Source: Nocardia bovistercoris (GTDB lineage: Bacteria > Actinomycetota > Actinomycetes > Mycobacteriales > Mycobacteriaceae). Taken from it: DNA of 64,000 nucleotides. The notes beneath the pieces were generated by a model. It searched no databases and was not told the origin of the DNA. It saw nothing but the letters and a program-made list of their open reading frames with translations. Made by a program: the position numbers and the translations under genes. Every line of letters begins with the position of its first letter. The first letter of the stretch is position 1. The stretch spans positions 248,001 through 312,000 of the forward strand of contig NZ_JADMLG010000003.1 in the NCBI RefSeq assembly GCF_015674855.1. Reading direction: 5' to 3'. Of this stretch, positions 33,140-42,850 are shown piece after piece.

Positions 33140-34189
33140 ATGCGCAGCGTCGAGGTCGCCGTCATCGGGTTCGGGCTCGCCGGGTCGGTGTTCCACGCAC
33201 CGCTCATCGCGGCGCAACCGCGTATGCGGGTGGCGGCGGTGGTCACGGGATCCGCCGAACGCGCCGAGTCGGCGCGCCGCGCGTACCCCGGGGTGCGGAT
33301 CGTTCCCGATACCGACGCACTGTTCGCCGACCCGGGCGGCATCGATCTCGTCGTCATCGCGTCACCGAACCGCACGCACGCCCCGCTGGCGCTGCGAGCC
33401 GTGCGCGCGGGGATCGCCACGGTGGTCGACAAGCCGTTCGCGCTGTCCGCGAAGGAGGCGCGCACCATGGCGGCGGCCGCGCGCGAGACCGGTGTGCCGC
33501 TGTCGGTGTTCCAGAATCGCCGCTGGGACAACGACTTCCTGACCGTACGCGACCTTCTCGATTCGGGACGACTCGGTTCGGTGCGCCGATTCGAGTCCCG
33601 ATTCGAACGGTGGCGACCCGTCTCGAAAGGCAGTTGGCGCGAGATCGGCGCGGCCGAAGAGGGTGCGGGCGTGCTGTTCGACCTCGGACCGCATCTGGTC
33701 GACCAGGCGTACGCACTGTTCGGCCCTGTGGACTCGGTCTACTGCGAACTCGACCGCCGCCGCGCCGAGGTACGCACCGATGACGACGCGTTCGTCGCGC
33801 TCACCCACACCAACGGCGTGCGATCCCACCTCTGGGCGAGCGCGGTGACCCCACTGCTCGGCCCCCGATTCCGCGTACTCGGCTCGGAGGCCGGATTCGT
33901 CTGCCACGGACTCGATCCGCAGGAGAACGCACTGCGCGCGGGCCGCGCACCCGGCGAGCCCGGTTGGGGCACAGGCGAGTCCGTCCGCCACGGCACGCTG
34001 GGGACCGAGAACCAGACCAGCCCCCACCCCCTCCGCGCGGGCGACTACCCCGCCTTCTACACCGCGATGGCCGCGGCCGTCCTGGACGACGCGCCGGTAC
34101 CGGTCACCCCGGAAGACGCCGTCGCCACCACCGACATCCTCGCGGCCGCCCGCCGATCCGCCGCAGATCGGCAGACGATCCGACTGTGA
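33140..34189 (+). CDS. Gfo/Idh/MocA family oxidoreductase
   Basis: 349 residues from ATG 33140. The N-terminal Rossmann fold is VAVIGFGLAGSVFHAPLIAAQPRMRVAAVVTG; the family signature DKPFALSAKEARTMAAAA contains the catalytic-site Lys of the EKP motif (here DKP). The C-terminal half with LFDLGPHLVDQAYALFGP is typical. It resembles YdgJ/scyllo-inositol dehydrogenase-type enzymes oxidising a polyol or sugar with NAD(P). No sugar-transport genes are adjacent. Confidence 0.92.
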   Translation: MRSVEVAVIGFGLAGSVFHAPLIAAQPRMRVAAVVTGSAERAESARRAYPGVRIVPDTDALFADPGGIDLVVIASPNRTHAPLALRAVRAGIATVVDKPFALSAKEARTMAAAARETGVPLSVFQNRRWDNDFLTVRDLLDSGRLGSVRRFESRFERWRPVSKGSWREIGAAEEGAGVLFDLGPHLVDQAYALFGPVDSVYCELDRRRAEVRTDDDAFVALTHTNGVRSHLWASAVTPLLGPRFRVLGSEAGFVCHGLDPQENALRAGRAPGEPGWGTGESVRHGTLGTENQTSPHPLRAGDYPAFYTAMAAAVLDDAPVPVTPEDAVATTDILAAARRSAADRQTIRL

Positions 34190-34503
34190 CAGAACAGAAT
34201 TCACAAGAGAAGCCGACGCTTGTATGTGGAGCACCGAGGGCGGAATTCCGCTCGTGGATTTGATCCTGTGAGGAACCGAGGCGGCTCGGACCGGTCTGTC
34301 GCTCGCATCACCTCGCGAAGCGAATTCCGACCGAGCCTGGTTCGCCGTGAAGTACGCGGACGCTTGCGAAGCGTAATCGACCGACCGGGGCGCGCGGGCT
34401 TGCGCAACCTGGCGTGATGCGCTCGGATCGGTCGGGTTTCGGCGTGTTCGGGGCGGGGTTGACGCACACTGAGGTGTCTCACACCGGCGTGTGAGGGGAT
34501 AGG
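34190..34503. other. 314-bp non-coding region with an inverted repeat
   Basis: No convincing gene. CTCACAC-CGGC-GTGTGAG (34478-34495) is a perfect 7-bp dyad ending just before the start of the M50-like gene and is a probable operator. Further upstream are scattered GCGGAATTCCGC and TGCGAAGCG elements of unclear meaning. Confidence 0.5.
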
Positions 34504-35307
34504 GTGCGGCGGGTGGACAGAGCGGAACTGGTCGATCGCGGGAGTTCCATCATCGATCGACTCACGACCACGCAGGCGCCGCCGCCGTGGTGGTTGGTGG
34601 TGGCGACCGGGGTGGCGGCGTTGGTGTTGGTGAGCTATCGGCCGTTGTGGCGGCTCACGCGGAATGTGGTGACGATCGCGCACGAGGGCGGGCACGCGCT
34701 GTTCGCGCTGCTCACGGGGCGCAGGTTGAACAGCATCACCTTGCATTCGGATACCTCGGGGTTGACGGTGTCGAGCGGGAAACCGTATGGGCTCGGCATG
34801 ATCCTGACCGCGATGGCGGGTTATCCGGCGCCCCCGCTGCTCGGGCTCGGGTTCGCGGCGCTGCTCGGCGCGGAACGGATCACGCTCATGCTGTGGACGG
34901 CGATCGCGTTGTTGGCCGCGGTGTTGGTCAAGGTGCGCAATGTGTACGGCGTGTGCACGGTGGTCGGGCTCGGCGGGCTCGTGTTCGCGGTGTCGTGGTT
35001 CGGCACCGACACGGTGCAGGCCGGTTTCGCGTTTCTCGGGGCCTGGTTCCTGCTGTTGGCGGGCGCGCGTCCGGTGCTCGAACTCCAGCGCGGGCGGGTC
35101 CGCAGGCTGCGCAACACTCCGGGCAATGTCGATTCCGACGCCGATCAGTTGGCTCGGCTGACCCGCGTCCCCGGCATCGTGTGGGTGCTGTTCTTCGGTG
35201 TGATCGCGGTGGCGGCACTGGTCGTCGGCGGCGGTCTGCTGTTGTCGGACGCGACGGGGGTGTGCATTCCGGTGGTGTCGGGGCAGTCGTGCCCGGCGCC
35301 GGGATAA
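34504..35307 (+). CDS. M50-like membrane metallopeptidase family protein
   Basis: 267 residues, GTG start at 34504 (34513 possible). A zinc-binding HExxH occurs as His60-Glu61-x-x-His64 in TIAHEGGHALFALLTG. Hydrophobic segments surround it (residues about 30-46, 97-125, 132-165, 175-195 and 223-247). This matches the peptidase M50B-like family, whose activity is not proven; the second metal-ligand region is not obvious. An operator-like dyad immediately precedes the start. Confidence 0.85.
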   Translation: MRRVDRAELVDRGSSIIDRLTTTQAPPPWWLVVATGVAALVLVSYRPLWRLTRNVVTIAHEGGHALFALLTGRRLNSITLHSDTSGLTVSSGKPYGLGMILTAMAGYPAPPLLGLGFAALLGAERITLMLWTAIALLAAVLVKVRNVYGVCTVVGLGGLVFAVSWFGTDTVQAGFAFLGAWFLLLAGARPVLELQRGRVRRLRNTPGNVDSDADQLARLTRVPGIVWVLFFGVIAVAALVVGGGLLLSDATGVCIPVVSGQSCPAPG

Positions 35308-35380
35308 GGCAGGCGAGCATCGCTCGAAAACACCCGGCGCCGCGCTCTGTTCGGGTTCGGCTCACCGCCGGTCGGCGACC

Positions 35381-35887
35381 CTAGGCGAATCCCATCGCCG
35401 CGAGCAGTTGTTCGACGATCCGCTCGGGCGCCGCGGTCGCGTCCACGGTGACGCCGTGTTCATCGGTGGCGAGCGGCTCGAGGGTGGCGAGTTGGGAGTC
35501 CAATAGGGCAGGCGGCATGAAATGGTCGCGGCGCGCGGCTGTTCGGCGCGCCAACTCCACGCGGTCGGTCTGCGGGTGCGCGAACAAAACGGAGGGTGCG
35601 GCGACGCGCAGGCGGTCGCGGTAGGCGCGTTTCAGGGCAGAGCAGGTGATCACGCCGCCGTCGAGGTGCTGCCCCAGCCAAGTCGCGACCCGGTCCAGCC
35701 ACGGCGCTCGGTCCGCATCGGTCAGCGCGACGCCCGCGCTCATCTTCGCGATGTTCGCTGCCGGGTGCAGCGCGTCACCCTCGGCGAACGGCACGTCCAG
35801 CGCTTGCGCGAGCAGGGCGCCGACGGTCGATTTCCCGCTTCCGCTGACTCCCATGACCACGATGGTCCGTTCGCGCTGGGGTTTCAT
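35381..35887 (-). CDS. gntK: Gluconokinase
   Basis: 168 residues from ATG 35887. Walker A is VMGVSGSGKSTVG (residues 11-23), FAEGDALHPAANIAKMSAGVALTDADRAPWL is the substrate-side signature, and TCSALKRAYRDRLR and FVxP-like Phe/Asp elements complete a GntK-type P-loop kinase. It phosphorylates gluconate to 6-phosphogluconate for the pentose phosphate pathway. The start codon lacks a strong ribosome site, and longer frames would run into the divergent LLM gene. No gluconate permease is adjacent. Confidence 0.93.
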   Translation of the reverse strand: MKPQRERTIVVMGVSGSGKSTVGALLAQALDVPFAEGDALHPAANIAKMSAGVALTDADRAPWLDRVATWLGQHLDGGVITCSALKRAYRDRLRVAAPSVLFAHPQTDRVELARRTAARRDHFMPPALLDSQLATLEPLATDEHGVTVDATAAPERIVEQLLAAMGFA

Positions 35888-35960
35888 CGCGGGACACCGT
35901 ATCTCGCGCTCCGGTCGGGCGGCCATCGGCGCGGCGAATCCATCGTGCACGATAGGTCCC

Positions 35961-36881
35961 ATGAAATTGCGCATCTTCACCGAACCGCAGCAGGGCGCCG
36001 ACTACGACACGCTGCTGACCGTCGCGAAGACCGCCGAAGAATTGGAGTTCGACGCGTTCTTCCGCTCCGATCACTACCTGGCGATGGGCGGCGCCGACGG
36101 ACTGCCCGGCCCCACCGATGCCTGGATCACCCTCGCCGGACTCGCCAGAGAGACCTCGCGTATCCGACTCGGCACCCTCGTCACCGCCGCGACCTTCCGG
36201 TTGCCGGGACCGCTGGCCATCCAGGTCGCGCAGGTGGACCGCATGTCCGGTGGCCGAGTCGAACTCGGGCTCGGCAGCGGATGGTTCGCCGCGGAGCACA
36301 CCGCATACGGCATTCCGTTCCCGACCGACAAATTCGCCCGGTTGGAGGAACAGCTGGCCGTGGTCACCGGACTGTGGTCGACCAAGGTCGGCGACACCTT
36401 CGACTTCGAGGGCGAGCACTACCGCCTGGTCGACTCCCCCGCGCTGCCGAAACCGGTGCAGGATCCGGTGCCGCTGCTGATCGGCGGCCAGGGCGCCACC
36501 CGGACCCCGAGGCTGGCCGCCGAGTACGCGACCGAATTCAATATGCCGTTCTCCTCGGTCGAGGATTCCGCGCGCCAGTTCGACCGGGTGCGGGCGGCGG
36601 CGCAGGCGCGCGGGCGCAGACCCGAGGACCTGATCTACTCCAACGCCCTCGTGGCTTGCGTCGGCGCCACCGACGCCGAGGTGGCCCGGCGCGCCGAGGC
36701 CATCGGGCGCGACGTGGACGAGCTGAAACGCAATGGTCTGGCCGGTTCGCCCGCCGAGGTGGTCGACAAGATCGGCAGGTACGCCGAGATCGGGACCGGT
36801 CGCGTCTACCTCCAGATCCTCGATCCGCACGACCTCGACCACCTCGAACTGATCGCGGCTCAGGTGCAGTCGCGGCTGTGA
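35961..36881 (+). CDS. LLM class F420-dependent oxidoreductase
   Basis: 306 residues from ATG 35961. FTEPQQGADYDTLLTVAKTAEELEFDAFFRSDHYLAMGG is the typical N-terminus of the mycobacterial 'F420-dependent' LLM group; RIRLGTLVTAATFRLPGPLAIQVAQVDRMSGGRVELGLGSGWF follows. Cofactor assignment to F420 rather than FMN is from subgroup resemblance only. Divergent from gluconokinase (73 bp apart), upstream of the Ser/Thr kinase. Confidence 0.9.
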   Translation: MKLRIFTEPQQGADYDTLLTVAKTAEELEFDAFFRSDHYLAMGGADGLPGPTDAWITLAGLARETSRIRLGTLVTAATFRLPGPLAIQVAQVDRMSGGRVELGLGSGWFAAEHTAYGIPFPTDKFARLEEQLAVVTGLWSTKVGDTFDFEGEHYRLVDSPALPKPVQDPVPLLIGGQGATRTPRLAAEYATEFNMPFSSVEDSARQFDRVRAAAQARGRRPEDLIYSNALVACVGATDAEVARRAEAIGRDVDELKRNGLAGSPAEVVDKIGRYAEIGTGRVYLQILDPHDLDHLELIAAQVQSRL

Positions 36882-36965
36882 TCGCGCAGTAGGTCTGGGT
36901 GGATGTCGGCGTTGTCGGTAGCCTTTCGCCTAGCTCGATTCACCCGAAGGGAACAAAGGCTCGCG

Positions 36966-38660
36966 ATGCAACCGCTAGGCATGGACGATCCGCGACGGAT
37001 CGGGGACTACCGCCTCCTCGGCGTACTCGGCGCCGGGGGCATGGGGCGGGTGTACCTGGGACGCAATGCCGGTGGGCGCACGGTCGCGGTGAAGGTGATC
37101 CGGCCCGACCTCATCGGCGACGGCGAGTTCCGGATGCGGTTCCGCCGCGAGGTCACCGCGGCGCGCCGGGTCGGCGGCGCGTTCACCGCCCCGGTGCTCG
37201 ACGCCGACGTCGACGCGAACCCGCCGTGGCTGGCCACCGGCTACGTCGCGGGATTCTCGCTGGCCGAGGCGGTGGAGCAGTTCGGCACCTTCACCGAGGA
37301 CGCGATCCTGGTCCTCGCCCGCGGACTCGCCGAGGCGATGTCGGCCATCCACGGCGCGGGGGTCGTGCACCGCGACCTGAAACCCTCCAATGTGCTGTTG
37401 GCGCTCGACGGTCCGAAGGTGATCGATTTCGGCATCGCCCGCGCCGTCGAGGACACCGCGCTCACCACCACCGGCAAGGTGATCGGATCGCCGGGATTCA
37501 TGTGCCCGGAACAGGTCACCGGCGAACCGGTCGTGCCCGCCAGCGATATCTTCGCCCTCGGCGGCGTGCTGGTGTTCGCGGCCACCGGACACGGCCCGTT
37601 CGGCACCGGCGACACCGTGCAGATGCTGTGGCGCGTGGTCTACGAGGAGCCGCGCCTGGACGCCGTGCCGGACCGGTTGCGCCCGCTCATCGCGTCCTGC
37701 CTGAACAAGAACGCAGGCGCACGGCCGACCCCGCGCCAGTTGCTCGACGAACTCGCCCGCATCGGCGTGCCCGCGGACGGCGGCTGGCTGCCGAATCCGG
37801 TATTGCACGAGGTCAGCAGGCGGGCCGTCCAGCTGCTCGACCTCGATTCCGGACCCTACGACATCCCCGAGCAGTTGCAGACCCCGCACGGCCAGGCGGG
37901 CTATACGCAGCCGCCCGCCGCAGCGCCGACCGGGCAGGCCTCGGGTCCGCGCTATCCGGCCTCGACGCCGACGTGGGTGTCCGGCGACACCCGGGGTTCC
38001 GCCCCGCAGGGATGGCAGACTCCGCAGCCGGGATGGCAGCAGAACCCGGTGGGCGGTCAGCACCCGCCGCCGCACATGATGCCGCAGGTCGCGCAGGCAC
38101 CGAAACGCGACCGCACGCGGATCGGCCTGATCGTGAGTCTGGTCGTGATCGCCGTGGTCGTCGCGGTCGGGGCGTTCGTGGTCGGCAACCAGCTGCGCAA
38201 TGACTCGGTCGATTCGGCGTCGAGCACCGAGCCCAGTTACGCGGAGACCACCGACCCCGAAACGACCGAGCCGTCGGCGACCGAGACCAGCGCGGCGGAG
38301 TCGGGATCGCCGATCCCCGACGCGTTCCTCGGCAGTTGGCGCGGCACCGCCAACGACGGGCTGCTCGGCTTCGACATCGAACTCACCATCCACGGCGGCA
38401 CGGTCGGCGACCAGGCCGCGACCTCGTCCAACACCGGCAAGCTGGTCGGCACGAAATGCTCGCGGCTGGAGACGGTGACCTCGGTGGCCGAGGACACCCT
38501 GCATTTCACCGCCGCGCTCGATACCGCGAACAGCGGCGCGGACTGCGTGGACGACGGCAAGGAGTCCAGCGTCACCCTGCGCAACGACGGAACCCTCAGC
38601 TACAGCACACCCGGCCTGCTCGGCGGCACCATCAGCGGAACGCTGCGCAAGACCTCGTAG
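36966..38660 (+). CDS. Serine/threonine protein kinase, Streptomyces type
   Basis: 564 residues from ATG 36966 (AAAGG nearby). Kinase domain residues 13-270: GAGGMG loop (22-27), Lys43, HRDLKPSN with Asp137, DFG 154-156. The activation segment ends GSPGFMCPEQ. A Pro/Gln-rich linker (300-380), a single membrane helix at 385-408, an acidic Ser/Thr/Glu stalk, then an extracellular domain of about 110 residues (FLGSWRGTANDGLLGFDIELTIHGG) with two Cys, which resembles lipocalin-like beta sandwiches. It is the second transmembrane kinase in the window; no dedicated phosphatase is near. Confidence 0.94.
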   Translation: MQPLGMDDPRRIGDYRLLGVLGAGGMGRVYLGRNAGGRTVAVKVIRPDLIGDGEFRMRFRREVTAARRVGGAFTAPVLDADVDANPPWLATGYVAGFSLAEAVEQFGTFTEDAILVLARGLAEAMSAIHGAGVVHRDLKPSNVLLALDGPKVIDFGIARAVEDTALTTTGKVIGSPGFMCPEQVTGEPVVPASDIFALGGVLVFAATGHGPFGTGDTVQMLWRVVYEEPRLDAVPDRLRPLIASCLNKNAGARPTPRQLLDELARIGVPADGGWLPNPVLHEVSRRAVQLLDLDSGPYDIPEQLQTPHGQAGYTQPPAAAPTGQASGPRYPASTPTWVSGDTRGSAPQGWQTPQPGWQQNPVGGQHPPPHMMPQVAQAPKRDRTRIGLIVSLVVIAVVVAVGAFVVGNQLRNDSVDSASSTEPSYAETTDPETTEPSATETSAAESGSPIPDAFLGSWRGTANDGLLGFDIELTIHGGTVGDQAATSSNTGKLVGTKCSRLETVTSVAEDTLHFTAALDTANSGADCVDDGKESSVTLRNDGTLSYSTPGLLGGTISGTLRKTS

Positions 38661-38779
38661 CGATACCGGCGCATGCGGACCCGACCCGCGTTCGCTAGGC
38701 TCCGAGACGTCCGGACCATCCCCGCGACCGGTGCAGGCCGGTCGACTCCGCAGCATCGATCAGCGAATACGGAGCCGTG

Positions 38780-39694
38780 ATGACCAACTCCCGCACCGCA
38801 TCCCGCACGACCGCGCGACGAATCGGTGTCGCCGGACTGCTCGTGGTGCTGTCGGCCGCGCTCACCGCCGTCGTTCCGACCCCGGCGGGCGCGGTGGCCG
38901 CGCAGGCGTGCGGGTCGCCGCTGAGCGAGGCCGAGATGCGGCAGATCACCGAACTCTCCGATACCTCGGTGCTCACCGGATCGACCATGCAGCGGCTGGA
39001 ACAGGCCGTCGACCGGCACGCCGGGCTCACCGAAATCCTGGTGCGCCACCGCGACCGCCGCGGGCTGCTGCCGCTGGGCCTGGACGCGGTCGAACAGGCG
39101 GCGGTGATGCCGATGCAGCGCGACCCGGCCGCCTTCCGCGACCCCGAATGGGCGCACCGGATCAGCTTGCTGCTGCTGGCCCGCTTCCTCGACGCCGTGC
39201 ACGCCGAATTCACCGGCGCGCCGGTGCCGCCGCAGTGGGCGCACTACTTCGCGCTCGCCCAGCGGTGCGAACTCTCGGCCGCGCGGGTCGCGATGGCCGG
39301 ATACAACGCGCACCTCAGCGTCGACCTGTCCTACGCGCTGGCCGACAGCCGCGCCACGCCGGACAACGCGCCCGACAACTTCCGCATCGTGGACGCCATC
39401 GCCGGGCACGGCGGGTTGATCGTCTCCCGAACCAAGGAGGTCTACGGCGGCGACCTCGGTCCGCTGTGGCGTTTCTACTTCGTCGGCGAGGGGCTGGACG
39501 CGGTGCTGGGCGAAGGCGTCGGCAGCGTGGCGCTGCTGCGGTTCGCCGACTCAGGGGCCAATGTGTTCATCTTCGCCAACGGTCTCGCACTCCAGGATCC
39601 GGCGCTCGCGCCCGCCGCCGCGCAGGAGATCGATCTGACGTGGCGTGCCGTCGACGCCGCGCTCGAGGTGCTCACTCGACTCGGCGGGCTGTGA
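38780..39694 (+). CDS. Secreted DUF5995 family protein
   Basis: 304 residues from ATG 38780 (GGAG upstream; GTG 38777 overlaps). A signal peptide (RIGVAGLLVVLSAALTAVVPTPAGA) is followed by the DUF5995 core: RFLDAVHAEF, WAHYFALAQRCELSAARVAMAGYNAHLSVDLSYALADSRATP. The conserved His/Asp/Asn residues in GYNAHLSVDL suggest a metal-dependent site, but the function is unknown. It converges on the ferritin-like gene (6 bp apart). Confidence 0.82.
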   Translation: MTNSRTASRTTARRIGVAGLLVVLSAALTAVVPTPAGAVAAQACGSPLSEAEMRQITELSDTSVLTGSTMQRLEQAVDRHAGLTEILVRHRDRRGLLPLGLDAVEQAAVMPMQRDPAAFRDPEWAHRISLLLLARFLDAVHAEFTGAPVPPQWAHYFALAQRCELSAARVAMAGYNAHLSVDLSYALADSRATPDNAPDNFRIVDAIAGHGGLIVSRTKEVYGGDLGPLWRFYFVGEGLDAVLGEGVGSVALLRFADSGANVFIFANGLALQDPALAPAAAQEIDLTWRAVDAALEVLTRLGGL

Positions 39695-39699
39695 CAGCG

Positions 39700-40452
39700 C
39701 TATCCGACGCGTCGATTTCGGCGCGGGGGCAGCGCACCGGGCAGGATCGCGCCGAACAGCGCGATGCCGGATCGCACGAATTGGTGACGGCGACAACCGA
39801 ACCGGCGTAGTGCAGGGCCGTGGTCGATGGCCACGACCACGGTTGCCCCGATGAGCACCACCCACCACAGCGCCACCGCCACCGCGCGGGTGATCGGGTG
39901 CGCGCGAGTGAATTCCGCGCGCAGGCGCTGACAGTGGAACGGGACGTGGCGTTTCTCGTCCTCGAAGATCAGCGCCGCCACCCGACGCGTCAGCGGATCG
40001 TCGACGCCTCGACCGAGCAGGCTGTAGTACCGCAGCGCCACCACCTCGGCGACCATCAGCACCATCAGTTCGGTGCGTAAGCCGAGCGCGCGCCGCAGTC
40101 GGACGAATACCGCGTCGCTCCAGTGCCCGGAGATGATCGGCGCCTGCGCGGCGGTGAGCAGCCGCTCGAGCAGCCGCGCGTGATTGGCCTCCTCGGCCAC
40201 GAACATCCGCACCGCGGCGGTGTATTCGGGGTCACCCGCGGCCTCGGCCTTGGCGATCAGGTTCGCGCCGTCGCCGCTCTCGCCGACTTGGAATCGCTGA
40301 ATGCTGCGGATCACCGAAGCGTCGAGTCGCGCGCCGCGCTCCCAGTCCGGGTCGCCGACCGCAGCGCGCGCGACCGCCTTCGCCGCGAATTCTTCCCGCC
40401 ACCGGGCGAATCCGGCGAGGTGTCGGCGCTGTTCGAGTCGCACACTGTCCAT
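39700..40452 (-). CDS. Ferritin-like domain protein with C-terminal membrane segment
   Basis: 250 residues from ATG 40452. The carboxylate-bridged diiron helices are visible: ENxxH-like FVAEEANHARLLERL and FEDEKRHVPFHCQRL, with Glu in the earlier IAKAEAAGDPEY region. Residues about 195-215 (AVAVALWWVVLIGATVVVAID) form a membrane helix, with a basic tail after it. It could be a membrane-bound diiron oxidase or hydroxylase-like protein; substrate unknown. Confidence 0.83.
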   Translation of the reverse strand: MDSVRLEQRRHLAGFARWREEFAAKAVARAAVGDPDWERGARLDASVIRSIQRFQVGESGDGANLIAKAEAAGDPEYTAAVRMFVAEEANHARLLERLLTAAQAPIISGHWSDAVFVRLRRALGLRTELMVLMVAEVVALRYYSLLGRGVDDPLTRRVAALIFEDEKRHVPFHCQRLRAEFTRAHPITRAVAVALWWVVLIGATVVVAIDHGPALRRFGCRRHQFVRSGIALFGAILPGALPPRRNRRVG

Positions 40453-40656
40453 ATCGGCAACAGTAGGAACCGAATGTGCGCGGGCGGCGACGCGAGTGTG
40501 GAGATCCCGTGGAGAACCATTTCGACGGGACTGCGCCCGGTCGATCGCGACGCCTATGCCGCGGCGGGCACCCACATTGCTCGTCCTCTCGGTGCACGAC
40601 CGAACCACGGCCACCGAGCCGTCAGGTCGAGTCCGTAGATCCGGCGGCGAACGCGG

Positions 40657-42201
40657 TCACGTTTCCAGCACCGCCATCGCCGCGTTGTGGCCGGGAATTC
40701 CGCTGACTCCGCCGCCGCGCACCGCGCCCGCGCCGCACAGCAGCACCGTCGGCCGACCGGTCGCGACGCCCCAGCGCTCGGCCGGATCGGTCGACTCCTG
40801 CTCCGCGTAGGGGAAGGACAGGTCGCGGTGGAAGATGTGGCCGCCCGGCAGGCCGATCTCGCGCTCCAGGTCGACCGGCGACCTGGCTTCCAGGCACGGC
40901 ATGCCGTCGGCGTCAACGGCCAGACAGCCCGCGATCGGTTCGGCGAGCACCGAATCCAGTTGCGCCAGCGTGGCGACCACCAGATCGCTGCGGGTCTGTT
41001 CCGGCGTCGCGGCGAACAGGTCGGCCGGGGTGTGCAGGCCGAACAGGGTGAGGGTGTGCAGGCCGCGCGCGGCGGCCCGGTCGGACAGGATCGACGGGTC
41101 GGTCAGGGTGTGGCAGTAGATCTCCGACGGGGGCGCGGCGGGTCTGGTTCCGCTCGCGGCCTCGCGGTAGGCGCGTTCGAGTTGTTCGTAGGATTCGGCG
41201 ACGTGGAAAGTGCCCGCGAAGGCGAGCGCCGGGTCGACCGAGGGGTCGCGCAGGCGTGGCAAGCGGTCCAGCACCATGTTGATCTTGAGTTGCGATCCTC
41301 GCGGTTTCGGCGGCGCGGGCTCGCCGAGCAGCCGGGACAGGTCGTAGGGCGAGGCGTTGACCAGGACGCGGGAGGCGTGCGCCAGGCCGTCGCTGTGGCG
41401 CACCTCGGCGGTGACGCCGTCGGTGTCGATGCCGGTGACCTCGCATCCGGTCACGATCTCGGCGCCCGCCGACCTGGCCGCGTCGGCCAAGGCGTCGGTG
41501 AACGCGCCCATGCCGCCGATCGGCACGTCCCAGTCGCCGGTGCCGCCGCCGATCACGTGATAGAGGAAACAGCGGTTCTGCAGCAGAGTCGGATCGTGCG
41601 CGTGGGTGAAGGTGCCGATGAGCGCGTCGGTCATGACGACTCCGCGCACGACGTCGTCGGCGAAGCGGGCCTCCACGGTCTCGCCGAGCGGGCGTTCGAA
41701 CACCTCCTCCCACAGGCGCGGATCGTCGACCAGTCGCCGTAGCTGCGCGCGGGTCGGCAACGGCTGGGTCAGCGTGGGGAACACGCGGGCGGCCAAGCGT
41801 GCGGTGGCGGCGTAGAACTCGCGCCAGGCGTCGAAATCGCGGTCGGAGCCGGTGGTGGCGCGGAAGCTGTCCCTGGTGCGCGCTTCGGAGGCGGTGTCGA
41901 TGAGCAGTCCGCCGGTTCCGACCGGGGTGTAGGAGGAGATGCGGCGGCGCCGGGTCAGGAAGGACAGTCCGAGGTCGGTCACGATCCGGCGCGGCAGGAG
42001 GCTGACGAGGTAGGAGTAGCGCGAGAGCCGGACATCGACGCCGGGGAAGACCCGCGCGGAGACCGCGGCGCCGCCGACGTGGTCCCGGCGTTCCAGCACC
42101 AGCACCGAGCGTCCGGCGCGGGCGAGATAGGCCGCGGCGACCAAGCCGTTGTGGCCTGCGCCGACCACCACCGCATCATAGGAACTTCGCGTCGAGGTCA
42201 T
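40657..42201 (-). CDS. Phytoene desaturase-like FAD oxidoreductase (PYROXD2-like)
   Basis: 514 residues. N-terminal FAD motif YDAVVVGAGHNGLVAAAYLARAGRSVLVLERRDHVGGAAVS; middle GGGTGDWDVPIGGMGAFTDALADAARSAGAEI; C-terminal FAD region LLCGAGAVRGGGVSGIPGHNAAMAVL. The closest named relatives are PYROXD2/CrtI-like amine or carotenoid oxidoreductases. No carotenoid or mycolate genes are adjacent, so substrate is not inferred. Overlaps nothing; the zinc-ribbon-like gene is 67 bp upstream in the same direction. Confidence 0.9.
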   Translation of the reverse strand: MTSTRSSYDAVVVGAGHNGLVAAAYLARAGRSVLVLERRDHVGGAAVSARVFPGVDVRLSRYSYLVSLLPRRIVTDLGLSFLTRRRRISSYTPVGTGGLLIDTASEARTRDSFRATTGSDRDFDAWREFYAATARLAARVFPTLTQPLPTRAQLRRLVDDPRLWEEVFERPLGETVEARFADDVVRGVVMTDALIGTFTHAHDPTLLQNRCFLYHVIGGGTGDWDVPIGGMGAFTDALADAARSAGAEIVTGCEVTGIDTDGVTAEVRHSDGLAHASRVLVNASPYDLSRLLGEPAPPKPRGSQLKINMVLDRLPRLRDPSVDPALAFAGTFHVAESYEQLERAYREAASGTRPAAPPSEIYCHTLTDPSILSDRAAARGLHTLTLFGLHTPADLFAATPEQTRSDLVVATLAQLDSVLAEPIAGCLAVDADGMPCLEARSPVDLEREIGLPGGHIFHRDLSFPYAEQESTDPAERWGVATGRPTVLLCGAGAVRGGGVSGIPGHNAAMAVLET

Positions 42202-42268
42202 CGCTCCTCGATATCACGCGGCGCGCCGGACAGGTGTCCCGACGCGCCACCGCGTGACCGGCCGGTGC

Positions 42269-42850
42269 TCACACGCCGCCGCACAGGTAGCGCGAGCGCC
42301 GCCCGATCAGTCCGAGCGCGTGCCGGTGCACCTCGACGGCGCATTCCCACAGATTCGGCCAATCCAGCAGCGCCACACCGCAATTGGTTTTCGCGAAGGC
42401 CGCGTTGGTCAGGTCCCAGTCGCCGATCAGGCCGGTGAATTCGCAGGCCGAGCAGGTTTCGAACGGCTCGGCGCCGTGCATCCACGCCTCGCCGTCCCAG
42501 CCCTCGAGCGGGGTGCGACAGCGCGGGCACCACGGGTCGACCGCGTAGTTCCAGGCGCACGCGAAATCGAAGCCGAGCATGGGGGTGACGAGATGACGGT
42601 CGGGCACCTCGGTGGCTCGGTCCAGATTGCGCAGCGCCTCGGACATCAATTCCCCGAGCGCGCGGTGATCGACCGGATGACCCGGAACGACCGTGGATCC
42701 GTGCTCCGATTCCACGGTGTCGACTTCCCGGCAACCCAGGAAGAAGCGCACTGTCTCACGCACCCGGTGCACCGCGGAGGCATCGGATTCGCCCAGTGCG
42801 AAGTAGTACTGCACGAACACCGTGCAGAGCGTAGCAGTAGCCGCCGACAT
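42269..42850 (-). CDS. Hypothetical zinc-ribbon-like protein
   Basis: 193 residues from ATG 42850 (M12 of a longer frame to 42883). The centre has two paired-Cys knuckles: CPRCRTPLEGW and CSACEFTGLIGDW, about 30 residues apart, forming a probable zinc ribbon. Flanking conserved aromatic sequence (FDFACAWNYAVDPW, WECAVEVHRHALGL) suggests a compact cytoplasmic protein. Family not recognised. It diverges from the SWIM operon by 107 bp. Confidence 0.75.
   Translation of the reverse strand: MSAATATLCTVFVQYYFALGESDASAVHRVRETVRFFLGCREVDTVESEHGSTVVPGHPVDHRALGELMSEALRNLDRATEVPDRHLVTPMLGFDFACAWNYAVDPWCPRCRTPLEGWDGEAWMHGAEPFETCSACEFTGLIGDWDLTNAAFAKTNCGVALLDWPNLWECAVEVHRHALGLIGRRSRYLCGGV

Noticed and set aside
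35314..35330. CGAGC-ATC-GCTCG hairpin between M50-like and gluconokinase genes as a terminator
   Set aside because: Stem of five pairs only, with A-run on the wrong side for most terminators; too weak to list.
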